Below, piece by piece: positions 47,804 through 57,151 of a DNA stretch of 64,000 nucleotides. The stretch is taken from NCBI RefSeq assembly GCF_013401515.1, contig NZ_CP058529.1:310001-374000 (forward strand), written 5' to 3'. The translations under genes and the position numbers were made by a program. The notes under the pieces were generated by a model, which was given only the letters and a program-made list of their open reading frames with translations, was not told the origin of the DNA and searched no databases. Every line of letters begins with the position of its first letter. Position 1 is the first letter of the stretch. This DNA comes from Halorarum halophilum (GTDB taxonomy: Archaea > Halobacteriota > Halobacteria > Halobacteriales > Haloferacaceae).

Positions 47804-49321
47804 TCAGGACCACCGGACGAACGGCTCGCCGGTCCCCGACAGACGGACGTATTCGGACTGCATCTCGCGGACGGCCTCCTCGAAGTCCTGGCCCGCGTCG
47901 AGGTGGTCCCGGACGCGCTCTAGCTTCCACCGACTCGGGGTGGTCCGTCCGGCCCACCGTTCCTCGATCGGCGCGAGGTACTCCTCGACCGTCGCCTGCG
48001 GAACCCCCTGCTCCCGGAGGCCGCGGCGGGCCAGGGCGAACAGTTCGTCGAAGATCACGGCCCGGTCCGTCGTCCGCTCGCTGTCGGCCGTGACCCACGC
48101 GAGGTCCGCGTCGAGCCCGTTCTCGACCGCGCTGTAGAAACTCCGTTCGGCCAGGTCCCGGTCGAGGCTCGCGAGCGGGTGGTCGGCCGCGCCCAGGCCG
48201 CGGACGAGGCCGGCCACGAGACACTGGAAGCCGACGTTGTCGACGACCGTCGGCTGGGTCGGGAGCGGTCGGTACTCGAGACGGATCGACCACGAGTCGC
48301 CCCCACCGACCGGCTGGCCGCCGATGACGGTCCGGAGCCACCGCCAGTAGGTCCCCCGCTTGTGGTCGAACTCCCAGAATCGGTCGGCGAACGCGTCGCC
48401 CCGTTCGTCGTCGTCGATCCACTCCCGGAGGAACGGCGCACACGTCGGGTCGGCGACGAGGGCGTCGACCGCGTCGGACGCGGTCCGGATCCCGTCGGGG
48501 AACCGGACCTTCTCCCAGGCCGCGTTGACCGACTGTTCGAACACCGGAATCCGGAGTTCGTGGTACGTCTCGTCGAGGAGCCGGTACGGGTCGTCGACGT
48601 CGTAGAGGTCCGTCGGCAGCAACGGCGAGTTCGTCGCGAGCGCGAGGACCGGCCCGAGCGTCCGGACCGCGAGGCCGTAGTACCGGGGGAACGCCTCGGC
48701 CGTGGGGACCTGGACGTGCGGCTGGATCGAGTTGGTCAGCGACTCGAAGAGGATCGACGGGAAGTCGCACTCGGCGCCCGGAACCGAGAGGCCGACCGTT
48801 CCACCGGTCCGGGCGAGGACCTCGTTGTCGATCGCGCAGTACCGGGGTGACCGGGTCATGTTCTCGGCGATCGTCACCCCGTCGCGCTCGATGACGTCGC
48901 CGAGGTACGCCGGGGTACCCTCCGACGGCGGAACCGTCCACATGGCGTCGAGGACCACTTCCAGGCCCTCCCGGGCCGCGACCCGTCGCACGTTCCGAAC
49001 GTGGCGGCGGAGCGTCTCGGCCTGCGCGGAGATTCCCTCGCCGTCGAACGGGTCGGGTGCGGTGTGGAACTCGACGCCGTGTCGCCCCAGTTCCCGCTCG
49101 CAGTCGGCGTCGAACACGGACTCGGGGACCCTGGCGAGCCGTCCGTCGCCGTCGACCGCGTACGCCTCGAGTTCGATCCCCAGTCCGAAGCCGGGACTGT
49201 CGAGTCGGCCCTCCCGGAGTGCCTCCCTGAGGCGGTCGGCCTGGTCCTCGACGCGACGGTCGAACTCGCGCTGCGTGTCCTCGCGGAGCGACCGCCTCAC
49301 TTGATCGACGAGGTCGGTCAT
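47804..49321 (-). CDS. Glutamate-cysteine ligase-like enzyme (GCS2 type)
   Basis: The 505-residue protein fits the glutamate-cysteine ligase-related carboxylate-amine ligase family: FGLGIELEAYAVDGDGRLA, TRSPRYCAIDNE, FESLTNSIQPHVQVPTAEAFPRYYGLAVRTLGPVLALATNSPLLPTD, and SIRLEYRPLPTQPTVVDNVGF near the end. In haloarchaea gamma-glutamylcysteine is the main low-mass thiol, so making it is the likely role. The start is ATG 49321 (MTDLVDQV). It is separated from znuB by 71 bases and may share a transcript. Confidence 0.88.
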   Translation of the reverse strand: MTDLVDQVRRSLREDTQREFDRRVEDQADRLREALREGRLDSPGFGLGIELEAYAVDGDGRLARVPESVFDADCERELGRHGVEFHTAPDPFDGEGISAQAETLRRHVRNVRRVAAREGLEVVLDAMWTVPPSEGTPAYLGDVIERDGVTIAENMTRSPRYCAIDNEVLARTGGTVGLSVPGAECDFPSILFESLTNSIQPHVQVPTAEAFPRYYGLAVRTLGPVLALATNSPLLPTDLYDVDDPYRLLDETYHELRIPVFEQSVNAAWEKVRFPDGIRTASDAVDALVADPTCAPFLREWIDDDERGDAFADRFWEFDHKRGTYWRWLRTVIGGQPVGGGDSWSIRLEYRPLPTQPTVVDNVGFQCLVAGLVRGLGAADHPLASLDRDLAERSFYSAVENGLDADLAWVTADSERTTDRAVIFDELFALARRGLREQGVPQATVEEYLAPIEERWAGRTTPSRWKLERVRDHLDAGQDFEEAVREMQSEYVRLSGTGEPFVRWS

Positions 49322-49392
49322 CAAGAGGAGGGAGCGATTCCACGGGCTTAGGAGTTCTGTCGGTCGTTCGGTTCGGGACGAGGAACCGACGT

Positions 49393-50262
49393 TCAGCCGA
49401 GTCGCGGAATCCCGATCCTCCCAACGAGCGCGGCGACGAGGTACACGCCGATGGCGACGAGAACGATCGTCCCGCCCGCGGCGATTCCGTGGGCGTACGA
49501 GAGCGTCGTACCCGAGAGGACCGCGACCTGCGCTGCCGCGATGGCGAGCAGGAGGGAGTGCTTGAAGCTTCGAGCGAGTTGCGTGGCGGCCGCCACCGGG
49601 ACGACCAGCATCGCCGCGACGAGGATGACGCCCATCATCTGCATCGCCCCCACGACGACCAGCGCGGTGAGAACGACGAGGAGTCGGTTCATTCTGTCCA
49701 CGTCGATGCCGGCGATGTGTGCGGCCGATTCGTCGAACGTGACGTACAACAGCTTCCGGTAGGACAGCAGAACGACGGCGGCGACGAGGACGGTGAGTCC
49801 GACCAGTATCTCGACGTCGCCCCGCCTCAGCGTCGAGAGGCTCCCGAAGAGGTACTCGTTGATGCCGACGGCGATGCCGCCGCTGGTGAGGCTGATCAGT
49901 ACCGTCCCAAGGGCGAACCCGCCGGCGAGCACGATCGCCATCGACACGTCGTTGTAGACGTCGGTGTGCTCCGAGAGGATCTGGATGAGCAACGCGGCCA
50001 CCACGGCGACGACGAGTGCCGCGAGATACGGGGAGACGACGGTCCCGAGGACGGAACTCAGGAAGAGCCCGATCGCGACCCCGGCGAACGCCGCGTGGGC
50101 GAGCGTGTCGCCGATCATCGCGAGCTGACGGTGGACCAGGAACGACCCGACGAGCGGGGCGACGAACGCGATGCACACGCCGGCGACGAACGCCCGTCGC
50201 ATGAACGTGTAGCCGAGCATCTCCCCCACGAACCCGCCGAGCTGGATGGTGAACGACCCCAT
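49393..50262 (-). CDS. znuB: Zinc/metal ABC transporter permease (ZnuB-like)
   Basis: The 289-residue membrane subunit has eight or nine helices in the ABC-3 family layout. Motifs include VGSFLVHRQLAMIGDTLAHAAFAGVAIGL near the N-terminus and ESAAHIAGIDVDRMNRLLVVLTALVVVGAMQMMGVILVAAMLVVPVAAATQLA, the conserved core. It shares base 50262 with the ATPase stop. It carries metal ions released by ZnuA. Confidence 0.93.
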   Translation of the reverse strand: MGSFTIQLGGFVGEMLGYTFMRRAFVAGVCIAFVAPLVGSFLVHRQLAMIGDTLAHAAFAGVAIGLFLSSVLGTVVSPYLAALVVAVVAALLIQILSEHTDVYNDVSMAIVLAGGFALGTVLISLTSGGIAVGINEYLFGSLSTLRRGDVEILVGLTVLVAAVVLLSYRKLLYVTFDESAAHIAGIDVDRMNRLLVVLTALVVVGAMQMMGVILVAAMLVVPVAAATQLARSFKHSLLLAIAAAQVAVLSGTTLSYAHGIAAGGTIVLVAIGVYLVAALVGRIGIPRLG

Positions 50263-51002
50263 CAGTGGTGTCGGTGCTCGAGTAGCCGCTGGTTCGCCCC
50301 GTACGCGGCCCGGAGCGCGTCGCTCTCGGTGAACTCCAGTGCATCGCCGTGGAAGTACAGGCGTCGGTTGAGACAGGCGACGGTCGACGCGAACGCCGTG
50401 ACGACGCCGATGTCGTGTTCGACGAGGACGATCGTGAGGCCCGACTCGTTCAACTCCCGGAGCAGTTCGTAGAACGCTTCCCGCGACTCGGCGTCGACGC
50501 CGACCGTCGGCTCGTCGAGCGCGAGCAGATCCGCGTCCGCCGCGAGCGCTCGCGCGATGAACACGCGCTGTCGTTGGCCGCCCGAGAGGGTGGAGATGCG
50601 ACGGCTCGCCAGGTGGGCGATTCCGACCGTCTCGAGCGCCTCGTCGATGGACTCGTGGTCGTCCCGACCGAGTCGGCCGAGCCCCGCGTGTGGATACCGT
50701 CCCATGGTGACGACCTCGCGGACGGTGAGGGGCATCCCGCCGGCCGTTCCCGTGGTCTCCTGTGCGACGTAGCCGACGCGCGTCCCGTCGGAGAACCGGT
50801 GTGCCGGTTCGCCGAAGAGCGTGACCGTCCCGGCGTCCGGACGGAGCAGTCCCGTCAGGAGCTCGAGGAGCGTCGTCTTCCCCGAACCGTTCGGTCCGAC
50901 CAGTCCGAGGAAGTCCCCGGACTCGACCGTCAGCGAGACGTCCTCGACGGCCGGCCGGCCGTCGTACGCGTACGTGACGTCGGCGAGTTCCACGACGCTC
51001 AT
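50262..51002 (-). CDS. znuC: Zinc/metal ABC transporter ATPase (ZnuC-like)
   Basis: The 246-residue ATPase has Walker A GPNGSGKT (36-43), Q-loop VAQETTG, signature LSGGQRQR, Walker B LLALDEPTVGVD and H-loop VEHDIG. Its ATG lies in an ATGA overlap with the ZnuA stop. It drives import of the metal. No regulator gene is adjacent. Confidence 0.94.
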   Translation of the reverse strand: MSVVELADVTYAYDGRPAVEDVSLTVESGDFLGLVGPNGSGKTTLLELLTGLLRPDAGTVTLFGEPAHRFSDGTRVGYVAQETTGTAGGMPLTVREVVTMGRYPHAGLGRLGRDDHESIDEALETVGIAHLASRRISTLSGGQRQRVFIARALAADADLLALDEPTVGVDAESREAFYELLRELNESGLTIVLVEHDIGVVTAFASTVACLNRRLYFHGDALEFTESDALRAAYGANQRLLEHRHH

Positions 51003-52117
51003 TCGACGCCGAGCGCCTCCTCCAGCGAGGGGAGGTTCACCTTCTCCATGACCTCGACGTACCCCCACCCCTCGTCGGTCCACTCCTGGGTGAGGCTCGG
51101 GACCGGCGTCAGGGGGAGGACGGCAGTCGCGTCGGTCTCCTCGACGAGTTGTCTCGCCGCCCTGTCGGACTCGAACACCGGTGCGAGGACGTGTTCGACG
51201 TCGTGCTCGTCGATGACCGTCTGTGCGCGTTTGACGTCCTGCGGGCTCGGTGGCGAATCGGGGGAGAGCCCCGTCAGCGCTTCGACGTGGAAGTCGTAGC
51301 GACGTCCGAGATACCGGAACGAGTTGTGCCCCGCGACGAGGACGGTGTCCCGCGTGCGGCCGTCCAGTCGCTCACGGTACCTGCCGTCGAGTTCGTCGAG
51401 GCGTTCGACGAACGCGTCTGTGTTCTCGACGTAGCCCGACTCGTTCTCCGGATCGACCTCGCTCAGTCCGCGGGCGATCGTCCGGACGGACTGCTTCGCC
51501 CGCGACGGATCGAGCCAGAAGTGCGGGTCGGTCGTACCCTGTTCGGAACTCCCGGCCTGTTCGGTCTGATCGTCGTGATCCGCGTGTCCCCCGTGCTCGG
51601 TGTGGCTGGCCTGCTCGTCCCCGGACTCGCCCCCGTCGTGTTCGTGGTGGCCGTCGTCGCTGTGTCCGTCGTCGTGGTCGTGCTCTCCGGACTCGTGCCC
51701 CTCGGACCCGTGGTCGTGTCCGTCGGACGTGTCGAGCAGATCGACCCCCTCCCACGCTTCGACGACCGCGACGTTGGCCCCGTCCTCCCGGATGTTCTGC
51801 ACCGTCTTGTCGGCCCAGGGTTGGAACCCCTCGCCTACGTAGACGAAGGCGTCGGACCCGAGTACGTCCCTCTGGATGTCGGGACCGGGTTCCCACCCGT
51901 GCCCGTGCTGACCGAACGGTACGAGGTTGTGAACGTCGGCTTCCCGAGTCGCCACGTGCCTCGTGAAGTCGTAGACGACGAAGAACGATGCCTGCGCGGT
52001 CCGCCGTCCGCCGTTCGATGCCCCGTCCGTGGCCACCGTTCCGAGACACCCGGCGAGCGCCCCGGCCGTGGTCCCGGCCGCACCGAGGAGGAACTGACGT
52101 CGGGAATGTTGCGCCAT
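50999..52117 (-). CDS. znuA: Zinc/metal ABC transporter binding lipoprotein (ZnuA-like)
   Basis: The 372-residue binding protein has a Tat signal (SRRQFLLGAAG, Arg6-7) and lipobox AGC (Cys24). The cluster A-I fold is shown by NLVPFGQHGHGWEPGPDIQ and PHFWLDPSRAKQSV. A His/Asp-rich loop (about residues 134-181, 13 His) lies between them, as in ZnuA proteins, where it helps zinc capture. It is the first gene of the znuACB operon and begins 22-30 bases after a TATTAAA box. Confidence 0.93.
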   Translation of the reverse strand: MAQHSRRQFLLGAAGTTAGALAGCLGTVATDGASNGGRRTAQASFFVVYDFTRHVATREADVHNLVPFGQHGHGWEPGPDIQRDVLGSDAFVYVGEGFQPWADKTVQNIREDGANVAVVEAWEGVDLLDTSDGHDHGSEGHESGEHDHDDGHSDDGHHEHDGGESGDEQASHTEHGGHADHDDQTEQAGSSEQGTTDPHFWLDPSRAKQSVRTIARGLSEVDPENESGYVENTDAFVERLDELDGRYRERLDGRTRDTVLVAGHNSFRYLGRRYDFHVEALTGLSPDSPPSPQDVKRAQTVIDEHDVEHVLAPVFESDRAARQLVEETDATAVLPLTPVPSLTQEWTDEGWGYVEVMEKVNLPSLEEALGVE

Positions 52118-52136
52118 ATTACTAACTCTAACATCT

Positions 52137-52146
52137 GATTTAATAG
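52137..52146 (-). promoter_or_regulatory. TATA box of the znu operon
   Basis: Minus strand TATTAAA, centred about 24 bases before ATG 52117, marks the probable znuACB promoter. A GTTAGAGTTAGTA stretch lies between it and the start and could bind a metal-responsive repressor. Confidence 0.5.
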
Positions 52147-52271
52147 TTCTTGCTATAGTGGGTGGTGATCTTGGCAAGCAGCGCGGAGTATCTCGGATCT
52201 TCGTCCGGCCAGAGAGGACCGATAACCATCTCCGCAACCACTAAACGCGGCTCCCACCGAGTAGCAGCCAC

Positions 52272-53792
52272 ATGGACTGGACGGAGAAGTACCGGCCGCG
52301 CTCGCTCTCGGAACTCCGGGGCAACGACAAGGCCGTCGACGCGTTCCGCGAGTGGGCGGAGTCGTGGGACGACCACCGGGAGGCCATCGTCCTCCACGGC
52401 TCCCCCGGCATCGGGAAGACCTCCGCCGCACACGCGCTCGCGTCGGACATGGGCTGGGAGACGGTCGAACTCAACGCCTCGGACAAGCGCACGGCCGACG
52501 TCATCGAACGGTACGCCGGCCGCGCCGCCAACAACGAGACCCTGAGCGGCTCCAGCGGCGCCGATGCCACCGGCGGCCGCCAGCTCGTCGTCCTCGACGA
52601 GGCCGACAACATCCACGGCAACTACGACCGCGGCGGCGCGGGCGCCATCACGAAGCTCGTGAAGTCGTCGGGCCAGCCGATCGTCCTCATCGCCAACGAG
52701 TACTACGACATGTCCCGCGGGCTCCGCAACGCGACCCGCGAGGTCGAGTTCCGCGACGTCTCGAAGCGCTCCATCATCCCGGTACTCCGCGACATCTGCC
52801 GGAAGGAGGGGATCGAGTTCGACGCGGACGCGCTCGAACGGATCGCCGAGCGCAACTCCGGGGACCTCCGGGGCGCGGTCAACGACCTCCAGGCGGTGGC
52901 GGAGGGCAAGGAGAGACTCTCCATCGAGGACGTGGTGACCGGCGACCGCGACCGCTCGATGGGCATCTTCCCGTTCCTCGACCTCGTGCTGAAGGAGACC
53001 GAGTCCGCGCGGGAGGCGCTCCACTCCTCGTACGACGTGGACGAGACGCCCGACGACCTCACGAAGTGGATCGAGGACAACATGCTGAAGGTGTACGAGC
53101 CGGGGGAGGCCGTCCGGGCGTACGACCACCTGGCGGACGCCGACGTGTGGCTCGGCCGCGTTCGCGCGAGTCAGAACTACTCCTACTGGCGCTACGCCGG
53201 CGATAACCTCTCCGCTGGCGTCGCTGCGGCGCGCGAGGGTACCAAGGGCGGCTGGACCCGCTGGGGTCGCCCGCAGTTCTACCGCTCGTCCTCGAAGACG
53301 GCCGACCACGTCGTCCGCCAGGTCGCGGCGGAGGGCGGGTTCTCGATGAGCACGGTCCGCCGCGAGGTGCTGCCGTTCCTCGCCGCGATGACCCACCACT
53401 GCAAGCCGCGCGACCTGACCGTCCGGATGGCGGCCGCGTACGACCTCGAGGAGGACCACGTCTCGTTCGTCACCGGCTCCGGCGAGACGACGAACAAGGT
53501 GCAGTCCATCGTCGAGGACGCCCAGGAGCTCCGCGACGAGGTGATGGAGGAGCACTCGGGCGGCGCGTTCGCCGGGATGCCCCACGCGGAGGCCGAACCG
53601 GATGACGAATCGTCCACCGAAGCGGCCGAAGGAGCGAACCCGAGCGACGAGTCGGGCGACGGGGACGCGCAGACGACGCTCGCCGGATCCGACGAGGGCG
53701 ACGACGATGGGGGCGCTGACGACGACCCGGCCGTCGCCGACGATCCGGACGACGCGGACGACGACCAGTCGGGACTCGCCGACTTCTTCTGA
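52272..53792 (+). CDS. rfcL: Replication factor C large subunit
   Basis: Loads the PCNA clamp with the small RFC subunit. The 506-residue protein has Walker A GSPGIGKT (43-50), Walker B VVLDEADN (DE at 109-110), the archaeal RFC motifs (RNATREVEFRDVSKRSIIPVLRDICRKEGIEF) and the collar domain. It ends in a long acidic linker and the PCNA-interacting box QSGLADFF at the extreme C-terminus. A TATA-like stretch lies about 29 bases upstream. Divergent from znuA. Confidence 0.97.
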   Translation: MDWTEKYRPRSLSELRGNDKAVDAFREWAESWDDHREAIVLHGSPGIGKTSAAHALASDMGWETVELNASDKRTADVIERYAGRAANNETLSGSSGADATGGRQLVVLDEADNIHGNYDRGGAGAITKLVKSSGQPIVLIANEYYDMSRGLRNATREVEFRDVSKRSIIPVLRDICRKEGIEFDADALERIAERNSGDLRGAVNDLQAVAEGKERLSIEDVVTGDRDRSMGIFPFLDLVLKETESAREALHSSYDVDETPDDLTKWIEDNMLKVYEPGEAVRAYDHLADADVWLGRVRASQNYSYWRYAGDNLSAGVAAAREGTKGGWTRWGRPQFYRSSSKTADHVVRQVAAEGGFSMSTVRREVLPFLAAMTHHCKPRDLTVRMAAAYDLEEDHVSFVTGSGETTNKVQSIVEDAQELRDEVMEEHSGGAFAGMPHAEAEPDDESSTEAAEGANPSDESGDGDAQTTLAGSDEGDDDGGADDDPAVADDPDDADDDQSGLADFF

Positions 53793-53854
53793 CGAGGCCG
53801 ACCGAAGCTGCCGCCTGCAGGACGCTTTTTCACCCCCCGCGCGAACCGGGAGGT

Positions 53855-54910
53855 ATGCAGGCAGCCGTCCTCCGCGAGTACGGGGAGCCGCTCGACGTGA
53901 CAGAGGTGTCCGAACCGGACCTCGAACCCCACGGCGTCGTCGTCGACGTCGAGGCGTGCGGCATCTGTCGCTCGGACTGGCACGCATGGCAGGGCCACGG
54001 CGAGTGGGCCGACGATCAGGTGCCGACAGACTTCGTGCTGGGCCACGAACCGGCCGGCGAGGTCGTCGCGGTCGGCGAACGCGTCGAGTCCGTCGTGGCG
54101 GGCGACCGGGTCGCCGTCCCGTTCAACCTGGGCTGTGGCGCCTGCGGGGAGTGTCTCAACGGCCACGGGAACACCTGCCTCGACGGTCGGGCGCTCGGGT
54201 TCGAACGGGCCGCACCCGGCGCGTTCGCAGAACGGGTCCACGTCCCCCACGCCGACTACAACGCGATGCCGCTTCCCGACGGCATCGCCGCCCGCGACGT
54301 CGCCGCGCTCGGCTGTCGGTTCATGACCGCGTTCCACTCGCTCGCACACCGCGCGGACGTCGCGGCCGGCGAGTGGGTCGCGGTCCACGGCTGCGGCGGG
54401 GTCGGGCTCTCGGCGGTCCACGTCGCCGACGCGCTCGGTGCGCGGGTCGTCGCCGTCGACGTCGCAGACGGGAAGCTCACTCGCGCTCGCGACGCGGGTG
54501 CAGACGCTGTCGTGAACGCTCGTGACGCGGATCCGGTCGCGGAGATCGAGGCGATCACGAACGGCGGGGCGCACGTCTCCCTGGACGCGCTCGGTCGCGC
54601 CGAGACGTGCCGGAATTCGGTGAGCTGCCTCCGTCAGCGTGGGCGACACGTGCAGGTCGGGCTGACGACGGACGCAGAGGAGGGCGAGGTGTCGCTGCCG
54701 ACCGACGCAATGACGCGCTGGGAGGTGGACTTCCTCGGGTCCCGCGGGATGCCCCCGACACGGTACGACGAACTCCTCGGACTGCTCGAGGCCGGCGACC
54801 TCGACCCGGGGAGCCTCGTGGGTCGTGAGGTGTCGCTTTCGGAGGTGCCCGACCGTCTGGCGGCGATGGCCGAGTACGAGACGGACGGCGTCGAGGTCCT
54901 GACGTTCTAA
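53855..54910 (+). CDS. Zinc-dependent medium-chain alcohol dehydrogenase
   Basis: The 351-residue MDR enzyme shows catalytic zinc ligands Cys35 (EACGICRSDWH), His64/Glu65 (LGHEPAGEVVAVG) and the ALGCRFMTA cysteine. The structural zinc cysteines are 94, 97, 100 and 108. NAD(P) binds to VHGCGGVGLSAVHVADALGARVVAVDVADGKL. It oxidises or reduces an alcohol; the substrate is unknown. A GGGAGGT Shine-Dalgarno-like sequence sits just before ATG 53855, unusual among the leaderless genes here. Confidence 0.94.
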   Translation: MQAAVLREYGEPLDVTEVSEPDLEPHGVVVDVEACGICRSDWHAWQGHGEWADDQVPTDFVLGHEPAGEVVAVGERVESVVAGDRVAVPFNLGCGACGECLNGHGNTCLDGRALGFERAAPGAFAERVHVPHADYNAMPLPDGIAARDVAALGCRFMTAFHSLAHRADVAAGEWVAVHGCGGVGLSAVHVADALGARVVAVDVADGKLTRARDAGADAVVNARDADPVAEIEAITNGGAHVSLDALGRAETCRNSVSCLRQRGRHVQVGLTTDAEEGEVSLPTDAMTRWEVDFLGSRGMPPTRYDELLGLLEAGDLDPGSLVGREVSLSEVPDRLAAMAEYETDGVEVLTF

Positions 54911-54974
54911 TTCGCGGTTCCGACTACCGGCTCGCCTCGACGTTCGCCTCGATCGTTTCCGCGCACGCCAGCGG

Positions 54975-55418
54975 CTAATCTACCCCGGTCGCGTCGACCC
55001 TGACTCCGTCCGGGACAAGTCGAATCACGGCCGTATCGACGCCGACGCCGCCCCCGCCGAGCGACCGATACAGTTCCAGCGAGGTTCGGTGACGCGCGCC
55101 GTCGGCCGACGCCTCGACGACGTATCGGCCCGGTTCCGGGAAGAACCGCGGCGCATATCGCGTCGCGTTCCCCGGGACCGAGAAGCGCCCCTGTACTGCG
55201 GCCTCCTCTACGGGGACAGGGGTGCTCGCTGGGTCCGGTGTTCCGGTCGCGTCCGGGACGAGCGCGGCCCTGACCACGACCGACGCGGGGGTCGCGCGGT
55301 CGTTGACGAGTTCGAGCCCGCCCGGGGCCGTGTTGGCGCGGAGCGACCGGCCGCAGCCGGCGAGCGTCGCGGTCACGCCGGCCGCGGCACCCCGGAGAAC
55401 GCGTCGTCTGCTTGGCAC
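54975..55418 (-). CDS. Small Tat-exported lipoprotein
   Basis: The 147-residue protein begins with a twin-arginine-like signal (PSRRRVLRGAAAG) and lipobox LAGC (Cys22). The mature part is a short beta-rich domain (LELVNDRATPASVVVRAALVPD ... PGRYVVEASADGARHRTSLELY), resembling a small fibronectin/Ig-like lipoprotein. I do not recognise a family. The start is a GTG at 55418. Confidence 0.72.
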   Translation of the reverse strand: MPSRRRVLRGAAAGVTATLAGCGRSLRANTAPGGLELVNDRATPASVVVRAALVPDATGTPDPASTPVPVEEAAVQGRFSVPGNATRYAPRFFPEPGRYVVEASADGARHRTSLELYRSLGGGGVGVDTAVIRLVPDGVRVDATGVD

Positions 55419-55583
55419 GACCTCGGCTGGAACGGGTCGAGGTAAAAAGGTGCGCGTTCGCGACGGTTCGGTGTCCGGACGAGCGACGCCGAACTCTCAG
55501 ACCGTACGACGTGGGTGGATCACGGCCGCCACGCTGCGAACCGATGGGAGTTGGCGCGAGAGAACGACTCGAAACGGAGTCGA

Positions 55584-56312
55584 TCAGAGCAGTTTCGAGA
55601 GGAACTGCCGGCCGCGCTGGGTCGTCGGCTCCTCGAAGAACTGCTTCGGTGGCGTGCGTTCGACGACCTCACCCTCGGCCATCAGCGTGATCGTGTCGCC
55701 GACCTCGCGGGCGAACCCCATCTCGTGGGTGACGACCATCATCGTCATGCCCTCGTCGGCCAGGTCGCGCATGACCTCGAGCACCTCGCCCACGAGTTCG
55801 GGGTCGAGCGCGCTCGTCACCTCGTCGAACAGCATCACCTGGGGGTCCATCGCCAGCGCCCGGGCGATAGCGACCCGCTGCTGCTGGCCGCCGGAGAGCT
55901 GTGAGGGGTACGACCCGGTCTGTCCCGCCAGGCCGACACGGTCCAGCAGACGGTTCGCTCGGTCGTGCGCCTCGTCCCTCGGAAGCCCCTTCACCTTGAT
56001 CGGTGCGAGGGCGACGTTCTCCAGGGCGGTCTTGTGCGGGAAGAGGTTGAACGACTGGAACACCATGCCGATGCGCTGGCGGAGGACGTTGATGTCCGCG
56101 TCGGGGTCCGTGAGCGGCGTCCCGTCGAGGCGGATCTCGCCCGACTGGATCTCCTCGAGCCGGTTGGTACACCGGAGCAGCGTCGATTTCCCCGAGCCTG
56201 ACGGCCCGATGACGACGCACACCTCCTGCTCGTCAACCTCCAGGTCGATGTCCTTGAGGACGTGCGTCTCGCCGAAGTACTTGTTCACCTTCTCGAACTC
56301 GAGTAGCGCCAT
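55584..56312 (-). CDS. glnQ: Polar amino-acid ABC transporter ATPase (GlnQ-like)
   Basis: The 242-residue ATPase has Walker A GPSGSGKST, Q-loop FQSFNLFPHKTALENV, signature LSGGQQQRV, Walker B VMLFDEVTSALDPELVG and H-loop VTHEMG, the full pattern for polar amino-acid importers (glutamine, histidine and arginine types). It follows the permease with a one-base overlap. It drives uptake of the amino acid bound by the partner. Confidence 0.94.
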   Translation of the reverse strand: MALLEFEKVNKYFGETHVLKDIDLEVDEQEVCVVIGPSGSGKSTLLRCTNRLEEIQSGEIRLDGTPLTDPDADINVLRQRIGMVFQSFNLFPHKTALENVALAPIKVKGLPRDEAHDRANRLLDRVGLAGQTGSYPSQLSGGQQQRVAIARALAMDPQVMLFDEVTSALDPELVGEVLEVMRDLADEGMTMMVVTHEMGFAREVGDTITLMAEGEVVERTPPKQFFEEPTTQRGRQFLSKLL

Positions 56313-57145
56313 CAGTTGTCACCTCCAGCGGTCGCTGGGTCCGCGCGCCGTTCGAGATAGCTGACGAGCCTGCCGAGCGGGATGGTTATCATGAGGTAGG
56401 CGATGGCGACGAGGATGATCGGCGTCCACGCGTCGAACGTCGCGGAGTTGATGTTCCGGAACGCGCTCAGCAGTTCCGGTACCGCGAGGACTGTCAGCAG
56501 CGAGGTGTCCTTCACGAGGATGACCTGGTCGTTCCCGATGGCCGCGAGCGAGTTGCGCCACGCCTGCGGGAGGACGACGTTCCGCATGGACTGGATGTAC
56601 GACATCCCGAGCGACCGGGCGGCCTCCATCTGCCCGGACGGGATGGATTCGATGCCGCCGCGGATGGCCTCGCCGATGTAGGCCGCGTGATTGAGCGTGA
56701 GCCCGATGACCGCGGCGTAGTAGTTCCACTGGTCGACCGGGAAGGTTCCGCCCCAGAGCTGTGGGATGCCGAGGTAGATGACGAACAGCTGGAACAGCAG
56801 CGGCGTCCCGCGGAAGAACTCGATGTACCCCTTCGCGATGTTCCTCGTCGGGCCGGTCCGGGAAACCCGCGCGAGCCCGACGATCACTCCGGCGACCACC
56901 GAGAGGACGCTGCTAACGACGACGATTCCGAGCACGCGGAGGAACGCGTACGTGAACTGCGGGTAGATGATCTCCAGGAGCAGCTCGTAGTCCACCCGCA
57001 CGAACAGCACGTACAGGAGGAACGCACCGACGACGAGCGCGAACAACGAGGTGCCGACGAGGCCGATCCGGCGGAACGTCGCGTCGTTCATCCGCTCGAT
57101 GACGCCCCGTTCCCCACCCGTCGTCCGCTCGGTGTCGGTGGCCAT
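56312..57145 (-). CDS. glnP: Polar amino-acid ABC transporter permease (GlnP-like)
   Basis: The 277-residue membrane protein has an N-terminal hydrophilic part and five or six helices. The AAR/EAA-type loop GIESIPSGQMEAARSLGMSYIQSMRNVVLPQAWRN (residues about 165-200) and FRGTPLLFQLFVIYLGIPQL identify the His/Glu/Gln/Arg permease family. The gap to the binding-protein stop is six bases. One permease gene serves as a homodimer. Confidence 0.94.
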   Translation of the reverse strand: MATDTERTTGGERGVIERMNDATFRRIGLVGTSLFALVVGAFLLYVLFVRVDYELLLEIIYPQFTYAFLRVLGIVVVSSVLSVVAGVIVGLARVSRTGPTRNIAKGYIEFFRGTPLLFQLFVIYLGIPQLWGGTFPVDQWNYYAAVIGLTLNHAAYIGEAIRGGIESIPSGQMEAARSLGMSYIQSMRNVVLPQAWRNSLAAIGNDQVILVKDTSLLTVLAVPELLSAFRNINSATFDAWTPIILVAIAYLMITIPLGRLVSYLERRADPATAGGDN

Positions 57146-57151
57146 CGATCG

